DNA of 64,000 bases from Bacteroidota bacterium. GTDB taxonomy: Bacteria > Bacteroidota > Bacteroidia > AKYH767-A > OLB10. Below the pieces are notes generated by a model. That model saw only the letters and a list, made by a program, of their open reading frames with translations, had not been told where the DNA came from and made no database searches. Of the stretch, positions 37,120 to 45,762 are shown one piece after another; the first letter of the stretch is position 1; each line of letters starts with the position of its first letter. The position numbers and the translations under genes are program-made. The stretch is from assembly GCA_016721435.1 (NCBI GenBank), contig JADKIC010000003.1, positions 62,001 through 126,000 of the forward strand, written 5' to 3'.

Positions 37120-38334
37120 TTAGAGCAGCTGCTTCAATGCAATTTCGTATCCGCTTGCCGTTATATCCTTGGTTCCTTTGTTGATTTGATGGATAGCATC
37201 CATCGCCCGATGTATCGTTGCTGCCACATCTTCAAATATCCCTTCTGCATCTGTTTTTTCCGGATTACTCATGAGGTAAGCAAAGACTCGGGCCATGCCG
37301 CAGTTAGATATAAAGTCAGGAATAACACTCATATGGTGATCCGCGTATCTGCCAATGGCTCCGAAGAATATTTCAGGATCAGCAAAGGGAACATTCGCAC
37401 CACAGGCAATCACCTTCAGCCCTCTGTCGGCTAAGGAGGTGAGTTGGTCGAGTGTCACCAGGCGCGATGCTGCTGCCGGAATGAATATATCCGCTTCCTG
37501 TTGCCAGAAGAGTTCGTTGACTTTTTCTTCTTTCTTAAAACCTCCGAACATATCCTTCGTCCGGGAATGAAAAAGTTGGATGACTTCATCTTTCGTATAG
37601 CCCTCGCCGTTAAGTACACCTCCGTTGCGATCAATGATGCCGGTAAGTACTGCGCCCGCCTCTGCTAAATAATAGCCTGCTGCTGCTCCTACATTTCCCC
37701 ATCCCTGCACAAGAACTTTTTTCCCTTTTAATTCTTCTCCTTTTATCTTATAAAAATGTATGACCGGCTGCGCCACTCCATAACCTGTAATCATATCGGC
37801 TACCCTGTAGGCGGAACCGGCAGGTACATAACGTGCATCATCCACCATCAGGCTGACACCGTTCTGAAGTTTTGTAATTCGTTCTTCACGGTCCTTGCCG
37901 ACACTTTTGAAATGTCCGCTCACCACACCTTCCTGTGGATGAAGCAGACCCATCGCGGCGGTAATGGGGATGACCTCATGAATTTCATCCACGAAAAGAT
38001 CACCACCTGTTCCGTAGCAGTTTTTTAACATCGGTAAAACCGCCTTGAACCATCTCTCCAACACTTCCTGCTTGCGCGGATCGGTGGGGTCGAAGTTGAT
38101 TCCTGATTTTGCTCCACCAATGGCAGGACCGGCTACCGTAAATTTAATTTCCATCGTTTTTGCCAATGACTCTACTTCGCGGCGGTCTAATCCTTTGCGC
38201 ATCCTTGTTCCCCCTCCGGCAGCACCTCCTCTTAAAGAGTTGATGACAATCCATCCCGTCGCTTCCGATAAGGGATCATTCCATTCAAATATTATTTCAG
38301 GCTTCTTGTCTTCGAATCGTTTGAGTAGTTCTAA
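37120..38334 (-). CDS. Glu/Leu/Phe/Val-type amino acid dehydrogenase
   Basis: Oxidative deamination of an amino acid with NAD(P) or the reverse. From ATG 38334 (MLELLKRFEDKKPEII) it has 404 residues; a TTG ten codons upstream overlaps a TTTCTTTG box and is less likely. The N-terminal catalytic domain holds GGGTRMRKG and GGAKSGINFDP (catalytic Lys about 76), then YGTGGDLFVDE; the Rossmann domain starts at VQGWGNVGAAAGYYL. Dehydrogenases of this branch act on glutamate or on branched-chain/aromatic amino acids; the substrate is not determined. Probably operonic with mscS downstream. Confidence 0.88.
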   Translation of the reverse strand, partial: LELLKRFEDKKPEIIFEWNDPLSEATGWIVINSLRGGAAGGGTRMRKGLDRREVESLAKTMEIKFTVAGPAIGGAKSGINFDPTDPRKQEVLERWFKAVLPMLKNCYGTGGDLFVDEIHEVIPITAAMGLLHPQEGVVSGHFKSVGKDREERITKLQNGVSLMVDDARYVPAGSAYRVADMITGYGVAQPVIHFYKIKGEELKGKKVLVQGWGNVGAAAGYYLAEAGAVLTGIIDRNGGVLNGEGYTKDEVIQLFHSRTKDMFGGFKKEEKVNELFWQQEADIFIPAAASRLVTLDQLTSLADRGLKVIACGANVPFADPEIFFGAIGRYADHHMSVIPDFISNCGMARVFAYLMSNPEKTDAEGIFEDVAATIHRAMDAIHQINKGTKDITASGYEIALKQLL

Positions 38335-38389
38335 CATTATTGAGTTCTGGTTTTCCTGGTGCAAAGAAATCTATTTTTCGCCGATCCGG

Positions 38390-38902
38390 CTATCTTCCGA
38401 GCACAGGTAATTTATACATTATTTTCTTTTGATTTCCGATTTCGCGGATTATTGACTTGCTGAGTGAGGATTGTCCCCACGGTTGTTGGCTGAACAAACC
38501 CTCGTCGTATCTGTTCATGCCCAAAAAATAAATGCCGCCTGCAGTATCTGCACCCAAACAGCAATCCAGCGGACGGATACTCTTGAAGGCTTCTTCGAGA
38601 TGTTTTTTTTCCAGCGCCGGAGGGAAGGAGAATATTCCCGCCACTTTCCGGTAACCATCTTCAAACCCTCTGCGGTAAGCGCTTGCAATAAATTCACATT
38701 CACCGGGCGGAGTCACTTCTTTCGGCCATGCATCAACGTTAGTAGATACATCGTTATGAGCATTTACAATTTGAATAGAGGTCGATGGTAAAACGGAAAG
38801 AACTTTCTCCATTCCTTCCTCTCCCGAAAGCGGGGGAAGATGCATTCCCGTACGCAAGCCCGAGAATACAATCAGATAGCAAGTCTCCCAGTACGAATTC
38901 AT
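38390..38902 (-). CDS. DUF2064-like (TIGR04282-type) protein
   Basis: 170 residues, with the start ATG overlapping the stop of the phosphorylase gene (ATGA). The C-terminal half LDCCLGADTAGGIYFLGMNR...EGLFSQQPWGQSS follows the DUF2064 pattern D-x-V-L-G-P-x-x-D-G-G-Y-Y-L-x-G ... L-F-x-x-x-P-W, placing it in the nucleotide-sugar transferase-like family. The usual N-terminal F(A/T)RxPxxGxxKTRL loop is replaced by LIVFSGLRTGMHLPPL, and the Asp-Gly-Gly-Tyr core is altered (AGGIY), so donor binding may be weak or lost. Its coupling to purine nucleoside phosphorylase is not explained. Confidence 0.6.
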   Translation of the reverse strand: MNSYWETCYLIVFSGLRTGMHLPPLSGEEGMEKVLSVLPSTSIQIVNAHNDVSTNVDAWPKEVTPPGECEFIASAYRRGFEDGYRKVAGIFSFPPALEKKHLEEAFKSIRPLDCCLGADTAGGIYFLGMNRYDEGLFSQQPWGQSSLSKSIIREIGNQKKIMYKLPVLGR

Positions 38903-39710
38903 AATTCGGTCAAGAGTGCTTTAAATAATTCCGAGAGTTTTTTATCCGCTGTACCGGCAACAGCAATGATCTCTTCAAGCGTTACCGGTTGTAAATGATC
39001 CGGATCGCATTCATCGGTGATCACTGAAATGGCCAGACATCGCATGTTCATGTGTCGTGCGCAAATGATCTCCGGCACTGTACTCATGCCCACCACGTCG
39101 GCTCCGATTCTTCGCAGGTAACGGTATTCAGCACGGGTTTCCAACATTGGTCCGGGAACAGCAGCGTACACACCGGTATGTAATTTTATTCCCAATTCAG
39201 ATGCTGCCGCCAACATCCTGTTTTGTAAATCCTTATCGTAGGGAGCACTCATATCCGGAAAACGAAGACCAAAAAAATCTTCGTTTTTCCCAATGAGTGG
39301 ATTGTCGCCTTGTAGATTGATATGATCATCCAGCAACATCAGTTCGCCCTTTTTATACTCAGGATTTAAAGCACCGGCCGCGTTGGAAACGAGTAGGATA
39401 TTTATCCCCACCAACTTCATTACCCTTACAGGAAAACTCAATTGCTGCATCGAATACCCTTCGTAAAAATGGAATCTCCCCTGCATCGCCACGACTTCTT
39501 TACCGCTCAGCGTGCCGAGAAGTAACTGCCCTTTGTGGGATTCTACGGTGCTCACTGGAAAATGTGGAATGCGCTCATAGGGAATAGACTCCTGATTTGC
39601 ATCTCCTCCGCCAACCGGTGAAGGCCGGTTCCGAGAATAATTCCAACCGTAGGTTTTTCGGAGATGAATGGATTTAAAAATGCCGCGCTTTCCTGAGCTT
39701 CTTTCAACAT
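38899..39710 (-). CDS. Purine nucleoside phosphorylase, one frameshift
   Basis: Phosphorolysis of inosine/guanosine-type nucleosides to base plus ribose 1-phosphate. ATG 39710 gives MLKEAQESAAFLNPFISEKPTVGIILGTGL, the phosphate loop of the trimeric PNP family; the second frame continues IPHFPVSTVESHKGQLLLG. GRFHFYEGYSMQQLSFPVRVM, VSNAAGALNPEYKKGELMLLDDHINLQGDNPL, YAAVPGPMLETRAEYRYLRRIGADVVGMSTVPE and the purine-site VITDECDP are all present. The frame breaks near 39598-39612 (restored IANQESIPYERIPHF-type). About 270 residues. Divergent from serS, coupled to the DUF2064-like gene. Confidence 0.88.
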
Positions 39711-39757
39711 GGCTGCAAAAATAGCCCTTTCCCGTCAGCTAATGCGTCTGAAACGAT

Positions 39758-39765
39758 TACCTTTG
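39758..39765 (+). promoter_or_regulatory. -7 box TACCTTTG before serS
   Basis: Exact TAnnTTTG match 20 bases before ATG 39786, in the divergent spacer from the phosphorylase gene. Confidence 0.45.
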
Positions 39766-39785
39766 CAGCTCATTATTACCCGTTT

Positions 39786-41060
39786 ATGATTCAGTTAGCG
39801 TATATCCGTGAAAACAAGCAGGATGTCATTGCCCGTCTGGCAGTGAAAAATATGGATGCCACCCATGATATTGAGGAAATTTATACCCTCGATATCGAAA
39901 AGCGAAGGATTCAAACCGAATTGGAAATGCTGCTGGCAGAGCAAAATGCCCTGGCGAAGCAGATCGGTGAACTGTTTAAATCCGGGAAAAAGGCAGAAGC
40001 AGAGGATCTTCGTAACAGAAGTACAGCGATCAAGGAAACCTGCAAAAGTCTGGAGGAGAAACAAACCGAACTGGAAGAGCAGATCAAAGCGATACTCATC
40101 CGGTTGCCCAATCTTCCATCTCCGCAGGTGCCTGCCGGAAAAACAGCCGAGGACAATGAAGTTTTTTTACTCGATGAGCATTTCATGCCGAAGCTCGACG
40201 ACGCGGCCTTGCCTCATTGGGAGTTGGCCACTAAATATGATATCATCGATTTTGAATTGGGAAATAAAATTGCCGGTGCGGGTTTCCCGGTTTACAAGGG
40301 CATGGGAGCGAAGTTGCAACGGGCTCTGATTAACTTTTTTCTGGATAATGCCGGTCGTGCAGGGTATACCGAGGTGCAACCACCGATTCTTATCAATGAG
40401 GATTCGGGTTTCGGTACCGGACAACTTCCCGATAAAGAGGGGCAGATGTATCATGTAGGACTTGATAATTTATACCTGATTCCCACTGCTGAAGTGCCGG
40501 TGACCAATATTTTCAGAGATACGATCGTAAAAGCAGAAGACCTGCCCATCAAGTGTACCGCCTATACCCCTTGTTTTCGTCGCGAAGCCGGCTCTTATGG
40601 TGCGCATGTACGCGGCTTGAATCGTCTCCATCAGTTTGATAAAGTGGAGATTGTGCAAATTGCTCATCCGGATCATAGTTATGAGATTTTGAATGATATG
40701 CGCACGTATGTGACCGGTTTATTGAAATTACTGGAACTACCGTATCGCGTATTGAAACTCTGCGGCGGCGATATGAGTTTTGCCTCTGCGCTGACGTACG
40801 ATATGGAAGTATGGAGTGGTGCTCAGAAGCGCTGGCTCGAGGTGAGTTCGGTGTCAAATTTCGAATCCTTCCAGGCGAATCGTTTGAAATTGCGGTATCG
40901 CGAGGGAAATGCCAAACCTGTACTTGCGCATACACTAAACGGCTCTGCTTTGGCGTTACCTCGTATCGTGGCCGCCCTGCTGGAAAATAATCAGGAGAAA
41001 GATGGAATACGTATCCCTGCCGTGTTAATTCCGTATACAGGATTTGATAAAATTAAATGA
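39786..41060 (+). CDS. serS: Seryl-tRNA synthetase
   Basis: Charges tRNA-Ser (and tRNA-Sec where present). 424 residues, normal length. The N-terminal coiled-coil arm that grips the long variable arm spans about residues 30-105 (IQTELEMLLAEQNALAKQIGELFKSGKKAEAEDL). The class II core shows motif 2 CFRREAGSYGAHVRGLNRLHQFDKVE, then SFASALTYDMEVWSGAQKRWLEVSSVSNFESFQANRLKLRYR and motif 3 LNGSALALPRIVAALLENNQ. Its TGA overlaps the ATG of the following TPR gene, so the two are translated in tandem. No defects. Confidence 0.97.
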   Translation: MIQLAYIRENKQDVIARLAVKNMDATHDIEEIYTLDIEKRRIQTELEMLLAEQNALAKQIGELFKSGKKAEAEDLRNRSTAIKETCKSLEEKQTELEEQIKAILIRLPNLPSPQVPAGKTAEDNEVFLLDEHFMPKLDDAALPHWELATKYDIIDFELGNKIAGAGFPVYKGMGAKLQRALINFFLDNAGRAGYTEVQPPILINEDSGFGTGQLPDKEGQMYHVGLDNLYLIPTAEVPVTNIFRDTIVKAEDLPIKCTAYTPCFRREAGSYGAHVRGLNRLHQFDKVEIVQIAHPDHSYEILNDMRTYVTGLLKLLELPYRVLKLCGGDMSFASALTYDMEVWSGAQKRWLEVSSVSNFESFQANRLKLRYREGNAKPVLAHTLNGSALALPRIVAALLENNQEKDGIRIPAVLIPYTGFDKIK

Positions 41061-42891
41061 GAATATTCATCACACTTCTTTTTTTACTACTTGCCGGCTT
41101 CAACGGGGAAATCTCCGCGCAGCCCGGACAATCCAATGCCGAACTGGCCAATCAGTATTTCAGTACGGGCGAGTTTGAAAAGGCGGTGGTGTACTTTGAA
41201 AAATATTATGATCAGGATCCTTTTGGTGCATACAACGGTTATATGCAATGTCTGATTAAAGTGAAGGAGTATGATAAGGCGGAGAAGCTGGTGAAGAAGC
41301 AAATGAAACGGATTCCTCAGGATCCCTCTCTGAAAATTGATCTCGGTGCTATTTATGAATTGCAGGAGGAGCCGGAGAAAGCGAAGAAAGTGTATGCGGA
41401 TGCGATAAAGAATCTCAGTCCGGATATCAATCAGGTGAACCTGCTCGGCAATGGATTTACGAGGAGACAACAACTCGATTATACCGTTGAAACTTATTTG
41501 CAGGGACGGAAATTGCTGAAGGGTGCTTATCCTTTTTCTTTCGAGTTGGCAGAGGCGTATGCCCAGTTGGGAAAGTTTCCGGAGATGGTGAATGAGTACA
41601 TTGAGATGATTGATTTTAATCCCGGTTATTTGCCCAACATTCAAACGATACTGCAAAATAAAATAGGGAATGACCTGAGTGGAAATCTCAGTGATCTGGT
41701 GCGTCAGAGTTTGTTGCGTAAAATTCAAAAGCGTCCGGAGGATACCAATTACAGTGAGTTATTGTTATGGCTGTTCCTGCAGGAGAAGGATTTTGAATCG
41801 GCTTTTATTCAGGCGAAAGGTCTCGATAAACGTTTAGGAGAACAGGAGAACGTCTCGTAAGTTTGGGAAGAACGGCTGTGAATAATCTGGATTTTCCCGT
41901 TGCTGAAAAGTGTTTTCAGTACGTGATGGATAAGGGTAGCACCAATATGAATTATGTGACTGCGCGCATGGAGTTGATCAATGTGACCAATGAACGCATC
42001 ACCGGCTCGGGCACCTATACGCGCGCTGATTTACTTCGTCTCGAAAATGATTATGTCATCGCCTTGCAGGAACTTGGAAAGAATGTGGCTACGGCTCCGC
42101 TCATTCGTGGATTTTCTCATCTGCAGGCTTTTTACCTGCATAATACCGGTAAGGCCATTGAATTATTATTGGAAGCGATTGATTTACCAAATCTGAAAAC
42201 GCAATTTAAAGCAGAATGCAAACTGGAGCTCGCCGATATTTATGTGTTCGATGGATTGGTATGGGATGCGGCATTGCTCTACGGACAAGTCGATAAAGAT
42301 TTTAAAAATGATGCCTTAGGCAGAGAAGCGAAATTCAGAAACGCCCGTCTCTCGTATTATCTCGGTGAATTTGATTGGGCGAAAGATCAACTCAACGTGT
42401 TAAAAGCCGCCACCAGTCAGTTGATCAGCAACGATGCCTTATCGCTTTCACTCCTGATCACTGATATAACAAATCTCGATACCACGATGGAGGCTTTGCT
42501 GATGTATTCACGCGCTGATTTATACGATTTTCAGAATAAAGATAGTTTGTCGATGATCACACTCGATAGTATTCTTACCGTTTTTCCCGGACATATGCTG
42601 AGTGATGAAGTATGGTATAAGAAGGCTCAAATCCTAAAACCTCAGGGACGATTTACAGAGGCAGCTGCATTGCTGGCAGAGATCACTGAAAAATACCCGG
42701 AAGATATCCTTGCCGATGATGCGATGTATCAATTGGGATTGCTCTATGAAAATCAACTCAACGATAAGGAGAAAGCAAAAACCATTTACGAATCCCTGCT
42801 CACCAAATATCCGGGTAGTCTTTTTGTGGTAGATGCGCGTAAGCGTTTCCGTTTGCTGAGGGTGATAAAATCAATTGATTCTTTTAGTTGA
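41057..42891 (+). CDS. Signal-peptide TPR protein, one frameshift
   Basis: About 611 residues. The N-terminus MRIFITLLFLLLAGFNGEISAQ is a signal peptide; TPR pairs follow (LANQYFSTGEFEKAVVYFEKYYDQDP, YMQCLIKVKEYDKAEKLVKKQMKRIP, LGAIYELQEEPEKAKKVYADAIKN) and continue to the end (AAALLAEITEKYPEDILADDAMYQLGLLYENQ). The frame breaks at 41851-41854 (one T missing; restored ENVLVSLGRTAVNNLDF). The ATG overlaps the serS stop. Probably a periplasmic scaffold; partner unknown. Such serS-TPR pairs occur elsewhere in the phylum as far as I recall. Confidence 0.8.
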
Positions 42892-43048
42892 AACGGGACT
42901 TTAGAACACGCCATTTGTTTCCGGAAATCACTTTCTTCATCCATTCTTGTCCGGTACATTCAACTAAAATACCTGCCATGTCTTCCTTCTTAGCGCTAGC
43001 CTCTTTGAAGCCGTATCTGCGTGCGGAAGCCTTTGAGTAGACATCTAT
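42884..43048 (-). pseudogene. Possible remnant of an unknown gene
   Basis: A minus-strand frame of 54 codons with no proper start reads like real protein (DVYSKASARRYGFKEASAK ... GQEWMKKVISGNKWRVLKS). A related fragment lies at about 43404-43440 on the same strand (PEWLKEEIPGK), beyond the tandem repeat, so the repeat array seems to separate two diverged copies of the same C-terminus. Family not recognised; could also be chance. Confidence 0.3.
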
Positions 43049-43055
43049 TTAATAG

Positions 43056-43322
43056 CAATTGCCCTAGGAGTAACGATTTTATATTTAAACGCAGCGAACG
43101 CAGCGGGATCGCAGCGAACGCAGCGTTTTAAAAAGCAATCTCACTTTAAAACCAATTGTCTTAGAATAAACGATTCTATATTTATATGCCGCGAACGCAG
43201 CGGGATTGCAGCGAACACAGCATTTTAAAAAGTATTCTCACTTTAAGACCAATTGTCTTAGAATAAACGATTTTATGTTTAACGCCGCGACCGCCGCGAG
43301 ATCGCCGCGACCGCCGCGTTTA
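43056..43322. repeat. 97-bp tandem repeat, about 2.8 copies
   Basis: CAATTG(C/T)C(C/T)TA starts at 43056, 43153 and 43250, exactly 97 bases apart. Each unit has an AT-rich half (TAAACGATT(C/T)TATATTTA, TTTTAAAAAG, CTCACTTTAA) and a core of four CGCAGCG/CGCCGCG heptamers that vary in step: GCAGCGAACGCAGCG in copy 1, GCCGCGAACGCAGCG in copy 2, GCCGCGACCGCCGCG in copy 3. Within one core the heptamers stay matched. Confidence 0.85.
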
Positions 43323-43470
43323 AATGAAAAATATTATCCTTCCTGTCGTATACCTGATTTCCAAGGTGAAAAACGTACCAATAGGTACAATTAACTCGCG
43401 CTATTGCTTTCCGGGAATCTCTTCCTTAAGCCATTCTGGTTTTTAGTATTTTTACAAAAATATTATAAGC

Positions 43471-43770
43471 ATGATTATTTACAATGTGACGGTGAATATA
43501 GATGAAGACGTAGCCGTGGAGTGGTTGCAGTGGATGAAGGAAGTACATATTCCCGAAGTGATGCAAACCGGGATGTTTACCGATCAGCGCATTTGCAGAG
43601 TACTGGCAGAAGAGGCAGGTGGATTTACCTATGCCATTCAATATACCTGCAAGGACATGGTGACCTATGAAAAGTATCGCGATGAATTCGCCCCGGCACT
43701 GCAACAGGCCACAGCGAAAAAATACGGTGGAAAATTTGTAGCCTTTCGAACCTTACTGGAGGTCGTGTGA
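43471..43770 (+). CDS. DUF4286 protein
   Basis: 99 residues, ferredoxin-like dimeric alpha-beta fold typical of DUF4286: MIIYNVTVNIDEDVAVEWLQWMKEVHIPEVMQTGMF, then YAIQYTCKDMVTYEKYRDEFAPALQQATAKKYGGKFVAFRTLLEVV. No enzymatic role is known. The stop overlaps the rsmA start (TGATG); DUF4286 directly before rsmA is a common order in Bacteroidota, suggesting coupled expression, though not a shared function. Confidence 0.88.
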   Translation: MIIYNVTVNIDEDVAVEWLQWMKEVHIPEVMQTGMFTDQRICRVLAEEAGGFTYAIQYTCKDMVTYEKYRDEFAPALQQATAKKYGGKFVAFRTLLEVV

Positions 43771-44561
43771 TGAAGTCTTATCAGGGTGTACGCGCGAAGA
43801 AGTTTTTAGGTCAACATTTTCTGAATGATGAAACGGTGGCTGCCGCTATTGTGGATGCTTTGATTTTACCCGATGGCATTGATCAGGTACTGGAGATAGG
43901 TCCGGGAATGGGAGTGCTGACGAAATATTTACTGCAACACGAAGAATATAAAACCTTCGCTATTGAACTCGACCGCGAGTCGGTTCCTTACCTGCTCGAA
44001 CATTTTCCGGCATTGAAAGGTCGCCTGATGGAAGGTGATTTTCTGCAGTTGAATCTCGATGAACTCTTCAAAGATCGTTTTGTGGTGATTGGTAATTTTC
44101 CGTACAATATTTCTACACAAATTTTATTTAGTGTACTGGATTATAACGATAAAGTTCCGGTGGTAGTGGGCATGTTTCAGAAGGAAGTGGCCGAACGCAT
44201 TGCCTCTCCTCCTGGCAACCGCGACTATGGCATCATGAGTGTGCTGCTCCAACCCTGGTTCGATATCGAATATCTTTTTACGGTACATGAACAACAATTC
44301 ATACCTCCACCCCGTGTAAAATCGGCTGTCATCCGATTGGTTCGCACAACCCGAACAACATTAAAATGCGAGCAGGCATTCTTCACCAGAGTAGTAAAGC
44401 AAGGCTTCAGCCAACGCCGGAAAACATTGCGCAATGCCTTGCGTCCACTCTTGCCCGCTGATTTCTCCCATGTCCCCTATCTCGATTTAAGAGCAGAAGC
44501 CCTGAGCTGGCAACAGTTTGAAGAGTTGGCGGTGATTTTGAGTGGGAAGTTAGGGGTGTAA
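43770..44561 (+). CDS. rsmA: 16S rRNA (adenine1518-N6/adenine1519-N6)-dimethyltransferase
   Basis: Dimethylates two adenines in the 3' hairpin of 16S rRNA during small-subunit maturation. 263 residues from ATG 43770 (MKSYQGVRAKKFLGQHFLND). The SAM site is VLEIGPGMGVLTKYLL, the acidic loop FAIELDRESVPYL, and motif IV reads IGNFPYNIST (usually NLPY). The C-terminal domain has FSQRRKTLRNALRPLL. It is translationally coupled to the DUF4286 gene. No defects. Confidence 0.95.
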   Translation: MKSYQGVRAKKFLGQHFLNDETVAAAIVDALILPDGIDQVLEIGPGMGVLTKYLLQHEEYKTFAIELDRESVPYLLEHFPALKGRLMEGDFLQLNLDELFKDRFVVIGNFPYNISTQILFSVLDYNDKVPVVVGMFQKEVAERIASPPGNRDYGIMSVLLQPWFDIEYLFTVHEQQFIPPPRVKSAVIRLVRTTRTTLKCEQAFFTRVVKQGFSQRRKTLRNALRPLLPADFSHVPYLDLRAEALSWQQFEELAVILSGKLGV

Positions 44562-44755
44562 GAAAGATGGAGAATATGATTGGTTGAATTTATAGTTACT
44601 ATGTCACATAGTATTTGCATTCGAAAAATATCCGTCATTTCATTGTTTGATTACCACACCATCATCACTTATTTTTTCCTAATGTGTATCACAAGATTAG
44701 AAATTCCTTCGAAAAAGGTTAATTTTTCTTCGTAATTTCAGAGGGAAATTTAACG

Positions 44756-45762
44756 ATGCCATTAATAGAACTTGCTAAAAAAGGATTGTATTGTGCGCTT
44801 GCTGATGTCTATATTGATCCCTGGCAGGCTGTTCCCAATGCACTCATTACGCATGCGCATTCAGATCATGCACGCGGTGGCAACGGACTTTATATATGCC
44901 ATGAACATTCGGTTCCTATACTTGCAGCGCGCCTCGGAAAAATTAATGCACAAGGCTATGCGTATGGAAAAGCATTTAGTTGCAATGGCGTAAAAATTTC
45001 TTTTCATCCCGCCGGACATGTACCCGGTTCGGCTCAAATTCGTCTGGAGCATAAAGGAGAAATTTGGGTAGTTTCCGGCGATTATAAGACGGAAGATGAT
45101 GGTCTCTCACCGGCCTTTGAGCCCGTGCCCTGTCATTCGTTTATTACGGAATCTACTTTTGCATTGCCCGTCTTTCGATGGAAACCACAAGCAGAAGTTT
45201 TTAATGAAATCAATGCCTGGTGGGCAGGTAATGCAGCGGATGGAGTGGTGTCGGTGATGATGGTCTATAGTTTGGGAAAGGCGCAACGCATTTTGCAATA
45301 CCTCGACCCCGGATTGGTCCTGTCATTGTTCATCCGGTGATAGAAGAGATGAATGAAATCATTCGCGGATTTTCTCCTTCGCTTCCACATACATTGCCTT
45401 TTAAAAATAATATCAATCCTGCACAGTTACGCAATGCGTTGCTTATTGTTTCGTCTGCTACGGCCGGTGAATGGCTGGATAAATTTAAACCCTACTCCAT
45501 GGCTTTTGCTTCCGGCTGGACAAATTTGCGGGGTAAGAGTAAATGGGGGTCAGCAGATCGTGGGTTTACATTGAGTGATCATGCCGACTGGAATGGACTC
45601 AACAAAGCAGTAACAGCTACAGGTGCCCAAAAGGTGTACGTTACGCATGGTTATACTTCGGCCTATGTGCGCTGGTTGCGGGAACAGGGAATAGATGCAG
45701 ATGAATTGAAAACATTGTATGAAGGCGATAACGCTGAACTAAAAATGATGCCGCATTCATGA
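44756..45762 (+). CDS. Ligase-associated DNA exonuclease (metallo-beta-lactamase fold), one frameshift
   Basis: About 335 residues of the TIGR04122 type. Metal motif THAHSDH (H33, H35, D37, H38) is intact, as are FHPAGHVPGSAQIRLE, WVVSGDYKTEDD and FITESTFALPVFRW (FGLP in most relatives). The beta-CASP part has MVYSLGKAQRIL, FASGWTNLRG, FTLSDHADWNGL and VYVTHGYTSAYVRWL. It should act as a DNA nuclease in repair. One base is missing near 45307 (restored LDPGIGPVIVHPVIEEM). Its TGA overlaps the ATG of the ligase homologue, the classic partner; the usual helicase and PdeM phosphoesterase genes are absent. Confidence 0.88.

Noticed and set aside
38334..38364. TTG start of the dehydrogenase at 38364
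   Set aside because: A TTTCTTTG -7-like box overlaps it; ATG 38334 begins right at the conserved N-terminus.
41850..41863. Programmed ribosomal frameshift in the TPR gene
   Set aside because: No slippery heptamer or downstream pseudoknot, and similar breaks occur in many unrelated genes.
43056..43322. CRISPR array
   Set aside because: Whole 97-base units repeat in tandem without unique spacers, and no cas genes are near.
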